DNA from: Burkholderiales bacterium
GTDB lineage: Bacteria > Pseudomonadota > Gammaproteobacteria > Burkholderiales > Burkholderiaceae_C
Length of the DNA stretch: 5,930 nt
Assembly (NCBI GenBank): GCA_947458895.1
Contig: CANHBY010000108.1
Location: 1-5,930 of the forward strand
Direction of reading: 5' to 3'
Shown here: positions 1 through 4,631 of the stretch, in pieces
How the letters are laid out: every line of letters begins with the position of its first letter
Numbering within the stretch: position 1 is the first letter of the stretch
The notes under the pieces: generated by a model
The model's database searches: none
Seen by the model: the letters and a program-made list of their open reading frames with translations, nothing else
Told to the model about the DNA's origin: nothing
Made by a program: the position numbers and the translations under genes

Positions 1-147
1 AGTCGTCGGCTGCAAATCAGCCGCAGCGCCCCATTTTTCACCGTCTTTTTGGCCCATAGCTGAGCTATGGGCCTGCAAACCCGGCAAAAACTGGCCTCGC
101 TGGGGCTGATTTTCGCTTTCGACGCCCCAAGTCCGACAGGCTGCTAG
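1..147. mobile_element. Probable end of an insertion sequence, body outside the window
   Basis: Homology of the minus-strand DUF393 reading frame ends abruptly at CTAG (144-147), and everything to the left is unlike that family. The left segment is built as concentric inverted repeats, as sub-terminal regions of insertion sequences often are. The bases next to CTAG read, on the minus strand, GCAGCCTGTCGGACTT. CTAG is the kind of short palindromic target duplicated by some IS families (IS1182-type elements are one I recall), but the family is not proven because no transposase lies in the window. The second CTAG copy and the other terminal repeat would be to the left. Alternatives are a palindromic intergenic repeat or a deletion junction. 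Confidence 0.45.
4..124. repeat. Nested concentric inverted repeats
   Basis: Three pairs of arms share nearly the same centre at about 62-64. The inner pair is a perfect 11-bp palindrome with one central base, GGCCCATAGCT-G-AGCTATGGGCC (51-73). The middle pair is AAATCAGCC (14-22) with GGCTGATTT (104-112). The outer pair is CGTCG (4-8) with CGACG (120-124). Such an arrangement can fold as a long imperfect hairpin in DNA or RNA. It lies entirely inside the proposed IS end and could hide or regulate a transposase start, which is inference. Confidence 0.7.
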
Positions 148-360
148 GGCGTGAATTTGGGATTGGAGATCGGCCAAAGCTCTGCGATAAGGCCGAGGGT
201 CGAAACCTGGCACAGACACATCCACAAAGCGCAAGCGCCTGTTGGGGTCCAGGTCACGCAACGCACTGACTTCATGTTGCCACCGTTCGCCTTGACCGTC
301 GTACAACAACGTCAAGGCACAGGGCGACTGTGTGACAAAGGATGGTTCAGGTGGTTTCAT
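144..360 (-). pseudogene. Truncated DUF393 (DCC-type thiol-disulfide oxidoreductase) gene
   Basis: The minus-strand frame from the ATG at 360 gives a DUF393-like N-terminus: a CALTLLYDGQ strand (residues 14-23), EVSALRDLDPNRRLRFVDV (30-48) and VPGFDPRPY (50-58), ending at QIHAL (68-72). This family is a thioredoxin-like fold normally carrying DGxCxxC. Here the two cysteine positions are Gly24 (GGC) and Trp27 (TGG), each one base from a Cys codon, so the redox motif is gone. Similarity stops after residue 72 at CTAG, and family members usually run well beyond this. The frame stays open without a stop to base 1, so a fused, IS-encoded tail is possible. The start is the only in-frame ATG; no good Shine-Dalgarno is seen. 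The gene lies 113 bp downstream of the DUF429 gene on the same strand and may once have been co-transcribed with it. Confidence 0.7.
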
Positions 361-382
361 GGCTTCGTGAAAGCAGTTGGAG

Positions 383-432
383 GAAGCGCATAAACATCCG
401 CCCCAGAGGTGGCGAGGCAGCTCAGGCGCTTC
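383..432. repeat. Imperfect stem-loop between the DUF429 and DUF393 genes
   Basis: An outer inverted repeat GAAGCGC (383-389) / GCGCTTC (426-432) encloses an inner one, CGCCCC (399-404) with GG-T-GGCG (408-414), which pairs with one bulged T around an AGA loop. There is no T tract on the minus-strand side, so it is not a classical intrinsic terminator. It could be an mRNA structure between the two genes, or chance. Confidence 0.3.
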
Positions 433-473
433 ACCTAACGAGAAAACATCTTATGCCCCGAAAGGCCACCCGC

Positions 474-1319
474 CTAATGATCGAAGGCAACAGTGGGCGG
501 TGCCGTCGCAATCCAGCCCTCGAGCGGATCCACATGGACTGGCAGACCATGCCGCTCTTGCCCGCAGGCCCAGGCGGCTTGCAACAAACACAGCACCGCA
601 TCCAGCTTATCTGCGCGGCCCTCGTGAACCAGTTGATCGTGCTGCGCATGGCTCAACCTCAAGCGCAGTCCAAGGCGGGTTCGGCCCTGCACCAAGGCCT
701 CAATGAGGTCCTTGCGAGCCATGAGTCGATCGAGAGTGTGTTTGGCCAGGTCATCGCTTTTGTACGAGCGGGTGCCCAAGACCTCGCGCGCGAGCATCCC
801 CGGGTAGCCCTCCAGGGCAATCCGAGATTCATCACCTGCGTGCAATCCGGGCAAATCCACGCCAGCCGCCAACAACCAAGGCATGCCAGCATGCAGCATG
901 TAAGCCACCGGTGGGTTGACCCACTTCATGGAGGGCGAGGAGCCTGCGGGTTTGTCGCAGGCCCGGTGGGCAAACTTTTGCCCGGTAGGGCGAGCGTTGC
1001 AAAAAGCTGCGAAGGTGTCGCGAATTTCCTGCCGGCTCAAGGCGGAGTAGTGCGCCATGAGAGCGCGCCACTCTCGCGGCCAGCCAAGCACCTCGACCAG
1101 CTCTCGAGGCAGCCCAAACGGCAAGTCAAAAGCGCCAAACCATGACCCAGGCTCAGCCAGCCAGTGCCCCCAAGCAGCCAGGCTTTCGAAGCTCAACAAG
1201 CGCTGCAGGCTGACCACGACGCCGCGCCGCTCACCAACCGCCACCACAATCGGTTTCTTTTGGGAGGGGCTACTGGAGAAGTCGGTACCGATGAGCTGAA
1301 GTGGGGTGGGCGATGGCAT
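474..1319 (-). CDS. DUF429 domain protein (predicted RNase H-like fold)
   Basis: A 281-residue protein recognised as DUF429, a family placed in the RNase H-like superfamily (predicted nuclease) with no established cellular role that I know of. Visible family features are an N-terminal strand with GTDFS (residues 11-15), AFDLPFGLPR (63-72), a central WVNPPVAYMLHAG stretch, and a C-terminal ADKLDAVLC segment (236-244). Asp13, Asp65, and Asp237 or Asp240 sit where acidic metal ligands of an RNase H fold could lie; that assignment is inference. I chose the ATG at 1319 because the protein then begins a few residues before the first conserved strand. An in-frame ATG at 1394 would add 25 residues of unconvincing sequence. 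No clear Shine-Dalgarno precedes 1319. The gene follows the clsB-like gene on the same strand by 106 bp, so an operon is plausible. The frame is intact. Confidence 0.8.
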   Translation of the reverse strand: MPSPTPLQLIGTDFSSSPSQKKPIVVAVGERRGVVVSLQRLLSFESLAAWGHWLAEPGSWFGAFDLPFGLPRELVEVLGWPREWRALMAHYSALSRQEIRDTFAAFCNARPTGQKFAHRACDKPAGSSPSMKWVNPPVAYMLHAGMPWLLAAGVDLPGLHAGDESRIALEGYPGMLAREVLGTRSYKSDDLAKHTLDRLMARKDLIEALVQGRTRLGLRLRLSHAQHDQLVHEGRADKLDAVLCLLQAAWACGQERHGLPVHVDPLEGWIATAPPTVAFDH

Positions 1320-1356
1320 GTCAGCATTGTGGCGCCAAGGCAAACAAATCCGTGAC

Positions 1357-1374
1357 TCACTCCATAGGCTGCAT
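1357..1374 (-). other. Five-codon mini-ORF with a good ribosome-binding site
   Basis: On the minus strand AGGAG (1381-1385) stands six bases before an ATG (1372-1374) that opens a five-codon frame, MQPME, then TGA. It ends 37 bases before the chosen DUF429 start and is in a different frame. This is the best Shine-Dalgarno in the gap, whereas the DUF429 start itself has none. It could be a small leader that couples or buffers translation, or coincidence. Confidence 0.25.
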
Positions 1375-1425
1375 TTCTGGCTCCTATTACACACTCGACC
1401 ACGGCTGAGACTTCACAAAGCACAA

Positions 1426-2706
1426 TCAGTAGCGACCTGAGCGACCCGCCACACGCAAGTAAACATAAGCCAGCCAGGCCACTACCGCCCTTCGCCAGGC
1501 GCCATACCAAAGCGGCAGGGAACTCTTGACATCCACCTCATGAGATACAGCCACGGCTTCATCGATGCGCTTGGCAAGCTCTGCGTTGAAAATGGGGTCT
1601 CGAACAATCACATTGGCTTCGAGATTCAGCAGCAAGGACAAGGGGTCAATATTGCTGCTGCCCACAGTCGCCCAGCGCTCATCTACCAAAGCCACCTTGG
1701 CATGCAAAAAGGCAGGCACATATTCGAAAATTCGAATGCCCCGAGATTGCAACTCGGCATAGAGTGCGGAGGCCGCAAAGCGTGCTAGTTGGTAGTCTGC
1801 CTTTCCTTGCAGCACCAGGCGCACCTTCACGCCACGCTGCGCGGCCTGCACCAAAGCACGCCGAAACGCCCTGCCAGGGTAAAAATAGGGGCACATTAAG
1901 TCCACCCGGCTTTGGGCCTGGCGAATGGCCGCGATGTAATGGCGCTCAATGGTGCGGCGCTGGCGCAGGTTGTCTCGCACCACAAAAGCAGCGAGCATGG
2001 GCGCCGCCGCGATACTCTGTGGGCGGCCCTTCAAGCCGGAAGGCATGCGCAATCTTTTCAGGATGTGACGCAGCCGCGCAATGGGGTTCGCAGCTTGGGC
2101 CACCGCGGCGACCTCCTCGCGCAACTCCTGCCGCAACAAAGAGCGCGTCCACAAAGCACGTGCTGCTTGGCGCACACTCCCCACCACCGGCCCCACGACA
2201 CGCACCGAGAAGTCGAGCCTGGCTTGTTCACTCCAGCCGTGACGAAGGTCAAATCGGTCATCAATGAGATTGACGCCTCCCACAAAAGCCACCTCTTCAT
2301 CCACCACACACAGCTTTTGGTGCATGCGACGCAGTTGGCCTGGCTGCAACCAACTCCACCAACGGTGCATGGGGCGAAACACCGCGAGTACCACCCCATG
2401 GGCGTCGCACTCCTGCCGAAGTTCGGTCAATGCGGCATTGGTGCCAAACCCGTCGACCAAAAGCCGGGTGCAAATACCCCGGCGCGCAGCAGCGAACAAG
2501 GCATTGAGCACGGCTCGCGCAGCAGGGTCATCGTGAAAAATATAGGTAGCAACCCAGACCTCGTGGCGCGCTTGGTCAATGGCCCTCACCATGGCTGGAA
2601 ACAGTTCATCGCCCCCTTGGAGCAACTGCACCTGGTTGCCTCCGCTGAATAGACCCAAAGTCGCGGACAAGGAGGCCACACCATCGGACTTATTGGAGGT
2701 TTGCAT
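1426..2706 (-). CDS. clsB: Cardiolipin synthase B-like phospholipase D-family protein
   Basis: A 426-residue member of the phospholipase D superfamily, closest in layout to bacterial ClsB/YbhO enzymes (about 413 residues in E. coli). These form cardiolipin at the inner membrane by transferring a phosphatidyl group to a second lipid. Two complete HKD motifs are present: His129, Lys131, Asp136 followed by GGVN (143-146), and His335, Lys337, Asp342 followed by GSSN. The region before the first motif has the usual VQLLQGGDELFPAMVRAI and WVATYIFHDD. The C-terminus has a short hydrophobic stretch (about 407-419, AVVAWLAYVYLRV) that may touch the membrane. The frame extends upstream to an ATG at 2838, but those extra 44 residues are Cys-rich and unlike the family, so the ATG at 2706 is preferred; it lacks a strong Shine-Dalgarno (AGGG about 13 bases upstream). 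Other PLD-family transferases cannot be fully excluded. It is the first gene of the minus-strand group. Confidence 0.85.
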   Translation of the reverse strand: MQTSNKSDGVASLSATLGLFSGGNQVQLLQGGDELFPAMVRAIDQARHEVWVATYIFHDDPAARAVLNALFAAARRGICTRLLVDGFGTNAALTELRQECDAHGVVLAVFRPMHRWWSWLQPGQLRRMHQKLCVVDEEVAFVGGVNLIDDRFDLRHGWSEQARLDFSVRVVGPVVGSVRQAARALWTRSLLRQELREEVAAVAQAANPIARLRHILKRLRMPSGLKGRPQSIAAAPMLAAFVVRDNLRQRRTIERHYIAAIRQAQSRVDLMCPYFYPGRAFRRALVQAAQRGVKVRLVLQGKADYQLARFAASALYAELQSRGIRIFEYVPAFLHAKVALVDERWATVGSSNIDPLSLLLNLEANVIVRDPIFNAELAKRIDEAVAVSHEVDVKSSLPLWYGAWRRAVVAWLAYVYLRVAGRSGRY

Positions 2707-2787
2707 CAATGTATTTGAGCCCTGACACGACACTAGCGCAGGCGAAGGAATTTCTGTTGGGGAGTTTAGAGCCGTAATGCTTATTAG

Positions 2788-2805
2788 GCGAGTACAGCGA
2801 GTACA
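2788..2805. repeat. Perfect tandem 9-bp direct repeat GCGAGTACA x2
   Basis: GCGAGTACA occurs twice with no spacer (2788-2796 and 2797-2805), about 82 bases upstream of the clsB-like start and about 134 bases upstream of fbp. Head-to-tail sites nine bases apart in a divergent promoter region could be an operator or activator site. The only direct evidence is the repeat itself. Confidence 0.6.
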
Positions 2806-2865
2806 ACCACCGCACAGACTCGTCTGCGCCGCAGCCAACTCCCTTGCGCTGAAGCCAGACTGAGT

Positions 2866-2928
2866 CTTTCAAAGTGGCCCCGATTCGGGTTAACCTCAGG
2901 GGTTTGAAAATTCTGTGGCCTTTCAAAG
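2866..2928. repeat. Two CTTTCAAAG boxes upstream of fbp
   Basis: The same 9-mer CTTTCAAAG, a palindrome around one central base (CTTT-C-AAAG), lies at 2866-2874 and 2920-2928, 54 bases apart. The second copy overlaps the fbp ribosome-binding site. A regulator or RNA contact at these boxes would be well placed to control fbp, but no known binding consensus is claimed. Confidence 0.35.
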
Positions 2929-2929
2929 G
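2925..2929 (+). promoter_or_regulatory. Ribosome-binding site deciding the fbp start
   Basis: AAAGG lies nine bases before the ATG at 2939. It supports that start over the in-frame GTG at 2915, which would add eight residues not typical of the family. Confidence 0.6.
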
Positions 2930-2938
2930 TTTTCCGCC

Positions 2939-3952
2939 ATGACTTCCCGCATCAGCCTGACCCGATACTTGGTTGAACAACAACGCCATCACGGCCTCAT
3001 TCCCTCACAACTTCGGCTGCTGATTGAGGTGGTGGCCAGAGCCTGCAAACGCATCAGCATCAGCGTCAACAAGGGCGCCCTGGGCGATATCCTGGGCACC
3101 GCGCAAACCGAGAACGTGCAGGGTGAAGTCCAAAAGAAGCTCGACATCATCGCCAATGAGGTACTGATCGAGGCCAACGAATGGGGCGGCCACCTCGCCG
3201 CCATGGCCAGCGAGGAAATGGAGGGGATCTACGTGGTGCCCAACCGATTCCCCCAAGGCGAATACCTGCTGATGTTTGACCCCCTCGACGGGTCCAGCAA
3301 CATCGACGTCAATGTCAGCATCGGCACGATTTTCTCGGTGTTGAAAAAAGCGGACAACGGTGAAGGTGTGAGCGAAACCGACTTCCTGCAGCCCGGCACA
3401 CAGCAGGTCGCTGCAGGCTACTGTGTGTATGGCCCCCAAACCACCTTGGTGCTGACGGTAGGCCACGGCGTCGCCATGTTCACACTTGATCGCGAACAAG
3501 GCTCCTGGGTGCTGACCCAAGACGAAGTAACAATCCCCGCTGACACCAAAGAATTTGCCATCAACATGAGCAACACGCGCCACTGGGCCCCGCCGGTGAA
3601 GCACTACATCGATGAATGCCTAGCAGGCAAGGAAGGCCCGCGCGGCAAAGACTTCAACATGCGCTGGGTGGCCAGCATGGTGGCCGATGTCCATCGCATT
3701 CTCACACGCGGCGGCATTTTCATGTACCCCTGGGACAAGCGTGAGCCCGAGAAGCCCGGCAAGCTGCGCCTGATGTACGAAGCCAATCCGATGTCCTTTC
3801 TGATCGAACAAGCCGGTGGCGCCTCGACCAACGGCAAACAGCGCATCATGGACATCGTGCCCAAAAAACTGCACGAGCGCGTGAGCGTGGTGCTAGGCTC
3901 CAAGAATGAGGTGGAGCGGGTTACCAGCTATCACCTCGAAGAAAACAACTGA
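2939..3952 (+). CDS. fbp: Class 1 fructose-1,6-bisphosphatase
   Basis: A 337-residue cytoplasmic enzyme that hydrolyses fructose 1,6-bisphosphate to fructose 6-phosphate and phosphate, the committed step of gluconeogenesis and, in CO2-fixing relatives, part of the Calvin cycle. E. coli Fbp is 332 residues, so the length is normal. Family marks include TRYLVEQQR near the N-terminus (8-16), the metal-binding acidic pair in SEEMEG (91-96), the signature DPLDGSSN (114-121), the substrate-side NMSNTRHW (209-216), and the C-terminal active-site segment [20 protein letters not shown] (264-283) followed by [11 protein letters not shown]. All expected catalytic elements are present and the frame is intact. 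It is transcribed divergently from the clsB-like gene and lies 45 bp before a tRNA gene on the same strand. No cbb genes are in the window, so a specific Calvin-cycle role cannot be argued. Confidence 0.97.
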   Translation: MTSRISLTRYLVEQQRHHGLIPSQLRLLIEVVARACKRISISVNKGALGDILGTAQTENVQGEVQKKLDIIANEVLIEANEWGGHLAAMASEEMEGIYVVPNRFPQGEYLLMFDPLDGSSNIDVNVSIGTIFSVLKKADNGEGVSETDFLQPGTQQVAAGYCVYGPQTTLVLTVGHGVAMFTLDREQGSWVLTQDEVTIPADTKEFAINMSNTRHWAPPVKHYIDECLAGKEGPRGKDFNMRWVASMVADVHRILTRGGIFMYPWDKREPEKPGKLRLMYEANPMSFLIEQAGGASTNGKQRIMDIVPKKLHERVSVVLGSKNEVERVTSYHLEENN

Positions 3953-3960
3953 GCCCCACT

Positions 3961-3980
3961 CTGCTGCAGTGCCGCAGCAG
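3961..3980 (+). terminator. Hairpin between fbp and tRNA-Thr, possible weak terminator
   Basis: CTGCTGC (3961-3967) pairs perfectly with GCAGCAG (3974-3980) around a six-base loop, nine bases after the fbp stop. It is followed by CTATAATTTT, which is only a weak T tract, so it may end fbp transcription inefficiently. It also occupies the place where the -35 region of the tRNA promoter would be. Confidence 0.35.
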
Positions 3981-3981
3981 C

Positions 3982-3987
3982 TATAAT
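3982..3987 (+). promoter_or_regulatory. TATAAT -10 box of the tRNA-Thr promoter
   Basis: A perfect consensus TATAAT ends ten bases before the first base of the mature tRNA, which would place transcription start only a few bases upstream of the tRNA 5' end. No good -35 hexamer is found at 16-18 bp spacing. The bases between the box and the tRNA are pyrimidine-rich rather than GC-rich. Confidence 0.55.
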
Positions 3988-3997
3988 TTTCCTCTTC

Positions 3998-4073
3998 GCC
4001 GGTGTAGCTCAGTTGGTAGAGCAGCTCATTCGTAATGAGAAGGTCGGGGGTTCGACTCCTCTCTCCGGCACCA
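3998..4073 (+). tRNA. tRNA-Thr, anticodon CGT
   Basis: A 76-base cloverleaf with acceptor arms GCCGGTG / CTCCGGC and one T-T mismatch at the sixth pair. The D-arm is TAGCTCAGTTGGTAGAGC, the anticodon stem CTCAT/ATGAG holds loop TTCGTAA, which gives anticodon CGT, and the T-arm carries TTCGACT with G-T pairs in its stem. The discriminator base A and the CCA end are encoded (4070-4073). The anticodon reads ACG threonine codons. It closely resembles other proteobacterial tRNA-Thr(CGT) genes. Confidence 0.97.
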
Positions 4074-4077
4074 GTTC

Positions 4078-4106
4078 AAAAAGGCCCGACTCGCTCGGGC
4101 CTTTTT
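4078..4106 (+). terminator. Strong intrinsic terminator after tRNA-Thr
   Basis: AAAAAGGCCCGA (4078-4089) and TCGGGCCTTTTT (4095-4106) are perfect 12-base inverted repeats around the loop CTCGC, so a GC-rich stem is followed by five Ts. It lies four bases after the tRNA CCA end. The A-rich left arm makes it potentially active in both directions. Confidence 0.92.
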
Positions 4107-4281
4107 CATGTTCGTCCCCCCCTCCCCCTCACACCAGTAGGTCGGAATCGGATCAGGGGAGCAAACATCGGACCGCATCGAAGTTTTGTGTCGGGGGCCG
4201 GGATTCGGTTGAGGTGAAAACTGCGCACCTTGAGTCCACCCATCCGCTTCAAGCCAAGGTTCAGAGGCCGCCACGTCCTGG

Positions 4282-4316
4282 TTATCCACAAAAATCGTGG
4301 ACAAGGCTGTGGACAT
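4282..4316. promoter_or_regulatory. Cluster of DnaA-box sequences
   Basis: TTATCCACA (4282-4290) is a perfect match to the DnaA R-box TTATNCACA. On the opposite strand, CGTGGACAA (4296-4304) and TGTGGACAT (4308-4316) each match TTATCCACA at seven of nine positions. The three sites are separated by five and three bases. This density suggests DnaA binding, as in a replication origin, a DnaA-regulated promoter or a titration site. Neither dnaA, dnaN, parA nor a rep gene is visible, and no AT-rich unwinding element is obvious, so an origin is not claimed. Confidence 0.5.
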
Positions 4317-4505
4317 CCGTCGGAGAACCCCGATGGATGGATCTGCGAGCCGCATTCACCGAGCGGCCGGAGCGAACCTCAGCACCTATACAGCACCAGA
4401 AGCAACAGATAAAATGAGAGCCCTTACTCAGGATTGAGCTTTTTCTGGCGTTGGTTGGAACGCGATTCGCTCCAGGCCTGACGAAAATTCAATCCAACGC
4501 ACACA

Positions 4506-4533
4506 CCACCCCCATCCTTCGCAAGATGGGTGG
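4506..4533. repeat. Bulged stem-loop upstream of the EF-hand gene
   Basis: CCCATC (4511-4516) pairs with GATGGG (4525-4530). TT/AA extends the stem inward around a CGC loop with one bulged C, and CCA/TGG extends it outward past two unpaired Cs. It has no following T tract, so it is not a normal terminator. It could be an mRNA leader or small-RNA structure. Confidence 0.35.
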
Positions 4534-4591
4534 CCTGGGCCAAAGCTCACGGAGCTCGCAGGTCAAGCGTGGGACTGTCGCTTCCAGCTTT

Positions 4592-4619
4592 TTGAATTTT
4601 CGCCGCTCACCGACATAAA
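4592..4619 (+). promoter_or_regulatory. Weak promoter-like pair before the EF-hand gene
   Basis: TTGAAT (4592-4597) and CATAAA (4614-4619) each match four of six bases of the sigma-70 consensus and are 16 bp apart. Transcription would start only a few bases before the ATG at 4632, giving an almost leaderless mRNA, which fits the absence of a good Shine-Dalgarno. The match is weak. Confidence 0.25.
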
Positions 4620-4631
4620 GTAGTACCCCAC

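Larger units (their letters stand above)
2707..2938. promoter_or_regulatory. Divergent intergenic region between clsB-like gene and fbp
   Basis: This 232-bp gap must hold the start signals for both divergent genes. I see no convincing -35/-10 pair for fbp. On the minus strand, TTGTAC followed 14 bases later by TAATAA is suggestive but has a short spacer. The gap also contains a tandem 9-bp repeat, two CTTTCAAAG boxes, the palindrome GGTTAACC (2888-2895) and the inverted repeat CCCGA-T-TCGGG (2879-2889). No gene is supported inside it. Confidence 0.4.
4107..4631. other. 525-bp intergenic region without a recognisable gene
   Basis: None of the short frames here looks coding. The region opens with a C-rich tract (runs of seven and five Cs at 4116-4128). 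It holds the DnaA-box cluster (4282-4316), an inverted repeat GCGTTGG (4448-4454) / CCAACGC (4494-4500), a bulged stem-loop (4506-4533) and AGCTC-ACG-GAGCT (4544-4556). No complete second copy of the tRNA 3' end was seen, so there is no sign of an attachment-site duplication. A small RNA could hide here, but nothing proves it. Confidence 0.5.

Noticed and set aside
377..438. Possible integron attC-like site (GTTGGAG ... CACCTAAC)
   Set aside because: The GTTRRRY-like and RYYYAAC-like ends are in the wrong order for attC, and there is no integrase or cassette structure.
151..1145. Plus-strand frames of 80, 267 and 109 codons at the left end
   Set aside because: They lie opposite the DUF393 remnant and the DUF429 gene, whose proteins are recognisable. 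Their translations are Arg/Gln/His-rich with no family resemblance, as expected of GC-rich antisense shadows.
1912..2652. Plus-strand frame of 246 codons
   Set aside because: It is antisense to the clsB-like gene with its two intact HKD motifs; the translation is His/Gln/Pro-rich and unlike a real protein.
2707..2838. Longer clsB start at 2838 adding 44 residues
   Set aside because: The extension has CGGCTRCTR-type sequence unlike the family, and the shorter start gives normal ClsB length and domain position.
3005..3604. Minus-strand frame of 199 codons
   Set aside because: It is antisense to fbp, which is unambiguous and fills this interval.
4282..4316. Calling the DnaA-box cluster the chromosomal origin
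   Set aside because: No dnaA, dnaN, rpmH, mnmG or par gene and no clear AT-rich unwinding region is present, so only a DnaA-box cluster is reported.
4013..4417. Frames through the tRNA on both strands, including one ending WCRREESNPRPSHYE
   Set aside because: These peptides are translations of the tRNA-Thr gene or its antisense. The REESNPRPSHYE tail is a well-known spurious annotation from tRNA genes, and the remaining sequence has no coding character.
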